Positions 9,006 through 12,244 of a DNA stretch of 12,244 nucleotides are shown here, in pieces. Every line of letters starts with the position of its first letter. The first letter of the stretch is position 1. The position numbers and the translations under genes are program-made. The notes beneath the pieces were generated by a model. The model saw only the letters and a program-made list of their open reading frames with translations, ran no database searches and was not told where the DNA came from. The DNA is from Rickettsiales bacterium (GTDB lineage: Bacteria; Pseudomonadota; Alphaproteobacteria; TMED109), in the NCBI GenBank assembly GCA_002720125.1, contig PBGQ01000032.1:20326-32569 (forward strand). The letters run 5' to 3'.

Positions 9006-10418
9006 CTAATACTCCGAGACATCTACAAATCTTCCTTTCAATGCGGTTGCTGCTGCAGTTGCAGGGCTTACTAGATGTGTTCTTCCACCTCTACCCTGCC
9101 TTCCTTCAAAATTTCTATTTGAAGTTGATGCACATCTCTCTCCTTCAGCTAGCTGATCCGGATTCATTCCTAAACACATAGAACAACCTGGTTCCCTCCA
9201 TTCGAAGCCTGCATCTAAAAATACGTCTTTTAAGCCTTCCTCTTCTGCCTTCTGCTTGACTATTCCTGAACCTGGAACAACTAATGCTTGCACATTTTTT
9301 GCTACTTTCTTTCCTCTTATAACCGACGCTGCAATTCTTAGATCCTCTATTCTTCCATTCGTACAAGATCCTATGAAAACTTTTTGAACGCCGACATTAG
9401 TCATTTTAGTTCCTGGTTTCAGCCCCATATAGTCGAGAGATCTTTCAGCAGCCTTTTGCTTATCATGGTCAAAAAAATCAACGGGATTTGGAATTTCTTC
9501 AGAAACACTAATTCCGTCTTCTGGGCTAGTGCCCCAAGTAACGAATGGGCTTAAATCTTTTACGTCAAAAGTGTACTCTGTTTCATAATATGCACCATTA
9601 TCAGAGTAGATTTTGTTCCAATCTTTTAAAGCATGTTCCCAAGATTTTCCCGATGGAGAAAATTCTTTTTCTTTTAAATATTGGTATGTCTTCGAGTCTG
9701 GAGCAATCAATCCAGCCTTAGCTCCTGCCTCAATAGACATATTACAAAGCGTCATACGTTCTTCCATGGACATATTTTTAACTGTAGTACCACAAAACTC
9801 AATAACATGTCCTGTTCCAGCGGAGGTTCCTATTTTGCTAATCACACTTAATATTACATCTTTAGCTGTTACATAGTTCTTTAGTTTTCCTTCTAGATTA
9901 ATCTTCATATTTTTTGGCTTTTTTTGTACTAGTGTTTGTGTAGCTAATACATGTTCAACCTCTGATGTTCCTATGCCGAAAGCTAAAGCTCCAAAAGCTC
10001 CATGAGTAGATGTATGTGAGTCTCCACAAACTACTGTAGTTCCTGGTAAAGTAAAGCCAAGTTCAGGTCCTATTATATGAACTATTCCTTGGTTAACGTC
10101 AGTCAGTGGTATGTATCTAATCTTATTTTTAAGTAAATTTTTTTCTAATGTTTCTACTTGAAGTCTAGAAATCTCATCGGTGATAGATGCGATTCCTTTG
10201 CTTCTATTAGTTGTTGGCACATTATGGTCAGCTACTCCAAGAGTTAAATCAGGCATCCTGATTTTTCTACCACTATTTCTTATGGATTCGAAAGCTTGGG
10301 GGCTGGTTACCTCATGAACTAGGTGTCTGTCTATATAAATGAGGTATTGTTCATTACCTATGTTTTCTAAAACATGGTCATCCCAAACTTTATCAAATAA
10401 GGTTCTGGGATTATTCAT
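9006..10418 (-). CDS. leuC: 3-isopropylmalate dehydratase large subunit
   Basis: The [4Fe-4S] catalytic subunit of isopropylmalate isomerase. At 470 aa it is full length. Cluster ligands are Cys352 (GSCTNGR), Cys412 and Cys415 (GCSMCLG). The active-site segment [13 protein letters not shown] lies at 131-143 and the substrate-loop region [12 protein letters not shown] at 434-445. The N-terminal [17 protein letters not shown] is typical of LeuC. The ATG begins 1 nt after the rplS stop (TAA-T-ATG), leaving no room for a leucine leader peptide or attenuator at this junction. leuA is not in the window. Control by leucine would have to act elsewhere; expression here appears tied to the ribosomal-protein transcript. 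Confidence 0.98.
   Translation of the reverse strand: MNNPRTLFDKVWDDHVLENIGNEQYLIYIDRHLVHEVTSPQAFESIRNSGRKIRMPDLTLGVADHNVPTTNRSKGIASITDEISRLQVETLEKNLLKNKIRYIPLTDVNQGIVHIIGPELGFTLPGTTVVCGDSHTSTHGAFGALAFGIGTSEVEHVLATQTLVQKKPKNMKINLEGKLKNYVTAKDVILSVISKIGTSAGTGHVIEFCGTTVKNMSMEERMTLCNMSIEAGAKAGLIAPDSKTYQYLKEKEFSPSGKSWEHALKDWNKIYSDNGAYYETEYTFDVKDLSPFVTWGTSPEDGISVSEEIPNPVDFFDHDKQKAAERSLDYMGLKPGTKMTNVGVQKVFIGSCTNGRIEDLRIAASVIRGKKVAKNVQALVVPGSGIVKQKAEEEGLKDVFLDAGFEWREPGCSMCLGMNPDQLAEGERCASTSNRNFEGRQGRGGRTHLVSPATAAATALKGRFVDVSEY
9012..9015 (-). promoter_or_regulatory. Ribosome binding site of leuD within leuC
   Basis: GGAG on the minus strand is formed by the Ser-Glu codons near the end of leuC (TCG GAG), 9 nt ahead of the leuD GTG. 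It supports GTG as the real start and indicates re-initiation or coupled translation of the two subunits of one enzyme. Confidence 0.6.
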
Positions 10419-10419
10419 A

Positions 10420-10854
10420 TTAATTACTTTCTTTATCTACTACCTTATCGGTTATCCTAATTTTGTCTGATTTAGTTCTTTCCTTCTTTTTAGAAAAATC
10501 TTTTTTTTCTGAAATTCTAGCAGATTTTCCTGATCTTTTTCTAAGATAGTAAAGTTTTGATCTTCTTACTTTACCTCGCCTAATAAGTTCTATACTATCT
10601 AACATGGGAGAATATACTGGAAATACTCTCTCTACTCCTTCTCCATGTGATATTTTCCTCACGGTAAATGTAGAATTAAATCCTCTGTTAGACCTTGCTA
10701 TACATACTCCTTCAAATGCTTGAATTCTTTCTTTGTTTCCTTCTGTAACAAATACATTAACTTTAATAGTATCTCCTGATTTAAAGCTAGGAACATCTCT
10801 TTTCTTAACTATCTCAGCAATCTGCTCTTTTTCTATATCGTTTATAATGTTCAT
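10420..10854 (-). CDS. rplS: 50S ribosomal protein L19 with charged C-terminal extension
   Basis: A component of the large ribosomal subunit located at the 30S-50S interface. The L19 core covers about residues 1-115, with FKSGDTIKV (24-32), the [10 protein letters not shown] segment (43-52), [21 protein letters not shown] (63-83) and [14 protein letters not shown] (92-105). The protein is 144 aa, against roughly 115 for typical L19. The extra ~29 residues are lysine-, aspartate- and serine-rich and probably unstructured. The ATG has CAGG 6 nt upstream. A 58-nt spacer separates it from trmD, and leuC follows after 1 nt. Confidence 0.97.
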   Translation of the reverse strand: MNIINDIEKEQIAEIVKKRDVPSFKSGDTIKVNVFVTEGNKERIQAFEGVCIARSNRGFNSTFTVRKISHGEGVERVFPVYSPMLDSIELIRRGKVRRSKLYYLRKRSGKSARISEKKDFSKKKERTKSDKIRITDKVVDKESN

Positions 10855-10860
10855 TTTTTA

Positions 10861-10864
10861 CCTG
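10861..10864 (-). promoter_or_regulatory. Ribosome binding site of rplS
   Basis: CAGG on the minus strand is followed by a 6-nt A-rich spacer and then the rplS ATG. It is a modest Shine-Dalgarno match but stands out from the AT-only background around it. Confidence 0.5.
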
Positions 10865-10873
10865 TAGTATTAA

Positions 10874-10902
10874 ACTATATATATTTTTATACAAAAAATC
10901 AA
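10874..10902 (-). promoter_or_regulatory. Candidate sigma70-type promoter before rplS
   Basis: In the trmD-rplS spacer the minus strand has TTGATT (10897-10902) and TATAGT (10874-10879), exactly 17 nt apart. Transcription would begin near 10868, giving a leader of about 14 nt ahead of rplS that still includes the ribosome site. The match is good (4/6 and 5/6), but the spacer is AT-rich enough for such matches to arise by chance. If real, it would let rplS and the downstream leu-asd-sdh genes be transcribed apart from rpsP-rimM-trmD. Confidence 0.35.
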
Positions 10903-10912
10903 AATTTGGCTA

Positions 10913-11584
10913 TTATTTTTTTTTAAAAAATATTTTAGAGTTTGCTTTTCTCCATTTGATTATTTCTTTATGATTTCCAGACAACAGAACATCTGGAACA
11001 TCGGAATTTTCCCATTTCCTAGGTCTAGTGTATTGCGGATGTTCTAAGGAATCATTATTAAAACTTTCTTCTTCTAAACTTTTCGTATTACCCAATACAC
11101 CAGGCAAAAGCCTTATTACTCCTTCTAAAGTTGCCATTGAAGCGATTTCTCCACCCATTAAAACAAAATTTCCTAGTGAAACCTGCTGAAAATTATTTTT
11201 TTCAATAAATCTCTCATCTATACCTTCATATCTACCACAGACTAGGACCATTCCTTCTAGCTTGCTAAAGTTTAATAAAAGATTTTGATTTAAGGTACTG
11301 CCTCTAGGAGAAAAAACTATTTTAGCATATTTCTTAGATGTAATTTCCGGATTATCTTTTTTTATCTTATCGTATGCTGATTGCAAGACATCAGGTCTAA
11401 TTATCATGCCTGGACCGCCACCAAAAGGAACATCGTCAATTTTTTTTCCATTAACAGCATGCTTTTTTAAATCTATAACAGATAGGTGCCAAAGTTTCTT
11501 TTTTAGAGCTTTTCCTATTAGTGAGATATTAAGTAAACCAGGAAATACTTCTGGAAATATTGTTATTATAATGACCTTAAACAT
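10913..11584 (-). CDS. trmD: tRNA (guanine-37-N1) methyltransferase
   Basis: Uses S-adenosylmethionine to methylate G37 next to the anticodon and so prevents +1 frameshifting. It is a SPOUT knot enzyme, 223 aa from the ATG at 11582-11584. In this numbering VPFGGGPGM is at 52-60, SPRG at 92-95, CGRYEGIDER at 116-125, the knot loop SLGNFVLMGGE at 136-146, Arg158 ahead of LPGVLG, and Asp178 before LEHPQYTRP (180-188), the last holding the likely catalytic aspartate. The frame is open upstream to a TTG at 11611 inside rimM. The ATG is preferred because MFKVIIITIFPEVF matches the usual TrmD beginning and leaves a 4-nt gap after rimM. The knot loop has GNFVL where GDYVL is common. Confidence 0.96.
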   Translation of the reverse strand: MFKVIIITIFPEVFPGLLNISLIGKALKKKLWHLSVIDLKKHAVNGKKIDDVPFGGGPGMIIRPDVLQSAYDKIKKDNPEITSKKYAKIVFSPRGSTLNQNLLLNFSKLEGMVLVCGRYEGIDERFIEKNNFQQVSLGNFVLMGGEIASMATLEGVIRLLPGVLGNTKSLEEESFNNDSLEHPQYTRPRKWENSDVPDVLLSGNHKEIIKWRKANSKIFFKKK

Positions 11585-11588
11585 TCTG

Positions 11589-12083
11589 TTATACGATGTA
11601 GTTTTTTCCAAGTCTTATTGTTTTTTTCTTTATATTAATATTTTTTTTTTCAATATCATAAAGTCTTATCATAAATTGATAATTTTCTAACTCTAATAGT
11701 TCTCCTGCTCCAAAATTATGTATGGCCTTAACAATACCAAGTGGTTTAGACTCAAAATTTATTACTTGGCAATCCAAAAGGTCTCTATGATAAAATTCAT
11801 TTTTTTTTGGTTTAATTAGTTCATATTCATTTATCCATATATATTCGCCAAGAAATTTAGATACATCATTAGCAGAATTAAATGAAACACTTCCGCAAAC
11901 GTAATTTTTTCCTTTTTTGAATTTTTTTTCTAAATTTACTTTAAAATTTTTTATGTAAATTTTATCTTTATATCTTGCAAAACTATTACCATTATCATTG
12001 TAAATCTCCACAACAAATAAACCTTTTATGCCATGAGTTGACAAAATTTTGCCTAACTTTATTTGATTGCTGCTTCCAGACAT
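11589..12083 (-). CDS. rimM: Ribosome maturation factor RimM
   Basis: Assists assembly of the 30S head domain, binding ribosomal protein S19. At 164 aa it has the usual two-domain form. The N-terminal beta-barrel begins LGKILSTHGIKG (10-21), and the C-terminal PRC-barrel domain begins near YHRDLLDCQV, with the family motif GIVKAIHNFGAGELLEL. The sequence is strongly lysine- and asparagine-rich, but the motifs are intact. It starts 74 nt after rpsP with no recognisable ribosome site and is followed 4 nt later by trmD. A run of ten A residues occurs in frame near its end (11641-11650). Confidence 0.95.
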   Translation of the reverse strand: MSGSSNQIKLGKILSTHGIKGLFVVEIYNDNGNSFARYKDKIYIKNFKVNLEKKFKKGKNYVCGSVSFNSANDVSKFLGEYIWINEYELIKPKKNEFYHRDLLDCQVINFESKPLGIVKAIHNFGAGELLELENYQFMIRLYDIEKKNINIKKKTIRLGKNYIV

Positions 12084-12157
12084 ATATTTTATTTAATCTA
12101 TGAGTTTAATTTTATATATTATTAAAATTCTCACTTAAAAAATTAAAAAAAACAAAT
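12084..12157. other. rpsP-rimM spacer, no clear signal
   Basis: This is the longest spacer in the window. It is almost entirely A and T. I found no hairpin followed by a T run that would act as a terminator, and no convincing -35/-10 pair or ribosome site ahead of rimM. It probably lies within a continuing rpsP-rimM-trmD transcript. Confidence 0.5.
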
Positions 12158-12244
12158 TTATTTTTTTTCTGACTCTTCTCCTGTAGCAGCTTTTGCTTCT
12201 TCTTTCTTTTCAGCTGTTTCTATAGGTTTTTCTTCCGCAGGAGC
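12158..12244 (-). CDS. rpsP: 30S ribosomal protein S16, C-terminal tail only (partial)
   Basis: The right edge cuts into a minus-strand frame whose last 28 codons are visible, ending in TAA at 12158-12160. The peptide is built almost only of Ala, Glu and Lys (it begins APAEEKPIETAEKKEEAKA) and has no domain of its own. Identification as S16 is by context: rpsP directly precedes rimM-trmD-rplS in most bacteria, and alphaproteobacterial S16 often carries an Ala/Glu/Lys-rich tail beyond the ribosomal core. The 5' part lies outside the window, so this cannot be confirmed here. Confidence 0.75.
   Translation of the reverse strand, partial: APAEEKPIETAEKKEEAKAATGEESEKK

Noticed and set aside
9145..9366. 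Second minus-strand frame inside leuC
   Set aside because: It lies wholly within the conserved LeuC cluster-binding region in another frame and is a by-product of that sequence.
10416..10422. A leucine attenuator or leader peptide before leuC
   Set aside because: Only 1 nt separates the rplS stop from the leuC ATG, so no leader or hairpin can fit.
11585..11611. Longer trmD start at a TTG (11611) giving 232 aa and a 23-nt overlap with rimM
   Set aside because: The extra nine residues have no family match, while the ATG at 11584 gives the usual TrmD N-terminus and a 4-nt gap.
12084..12157. A terminator or promoter between rpsP and rimM
   Set aside because: T-rich stretches are present but no inverted repeat precedes them, and the best -10-like TATAAA lacks a believable -35.

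Overview
The window is a low-GC, densely packed bacterial chromosome segment in which every supportable gene lies on the minus strand. It reads from the right-hand end towards base 1. Protein signatures (SdhA and SdhB of the alphaproteobacterial/mitochondrial type) and the order rpsP-rimM-trmD-rplS-leuC-leuD-leuB-asd point to an alphaproteobacterium. The AT richness, tiny spacers and Lys/Ile/Asn-rich proteins suggest a streamlined marine lineage such as SAR11 or a relative. That placement is inference from style and gene order, not from a database search.

Layout in the direction of transcription. (1) Translation block, 12244-10420: the 3' end of rpsP (ribosomal protein S16), rimM (30S maturation factor), trmD (tRNA m1G37 methyltransferase) and rplS (ribosomal protein L19). 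(2) Amino-acid biosynthesis block, 10418-6283: leuC, leuD and leuB (leucine from 2-isopropylmalate) and asd (aspartate semialdehyde for Lys/Thr/Met/diaminopimelate). (3) Respiration block, 6278-2947: sdhC, sdhD, sdhA and sdhB, a complete succinate dehydrogenase (complex II). (4) Tail, 2950-1: a Na+/Ca2+ exchanger-family membrane protein, mmsA (CoA-acylating methylmalonate/malonate semialdehyde dehydrogenase) and a ZapE/AFG1-type ATPase gene that runs off the left edge.

The only spacers longer than 14 nt are rpsP-rimM (74 nt) and trmD-rplS (58 nt). All other junctions are 1-14 nt gaps or 4-11 nt overlaps, so most or all of the window could be one long transcript with translational coupling. 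A plausible internal promoter lies before rplS.

Most of the window is ordinary core metabolism. The one real anomaly is in the zapE-like gene. Its N-terminal start region and its ATPase body are in different frames, separated exactly at a run of 13 adenines. This is either a homopolymer error in the sequence, a genuine disruption, or a gene read through by RNA-polymerase slippage or -1 ribosomal frameshifting. No mobile elements, CRISPR arrays, tRNA or rRNA genes were seen.
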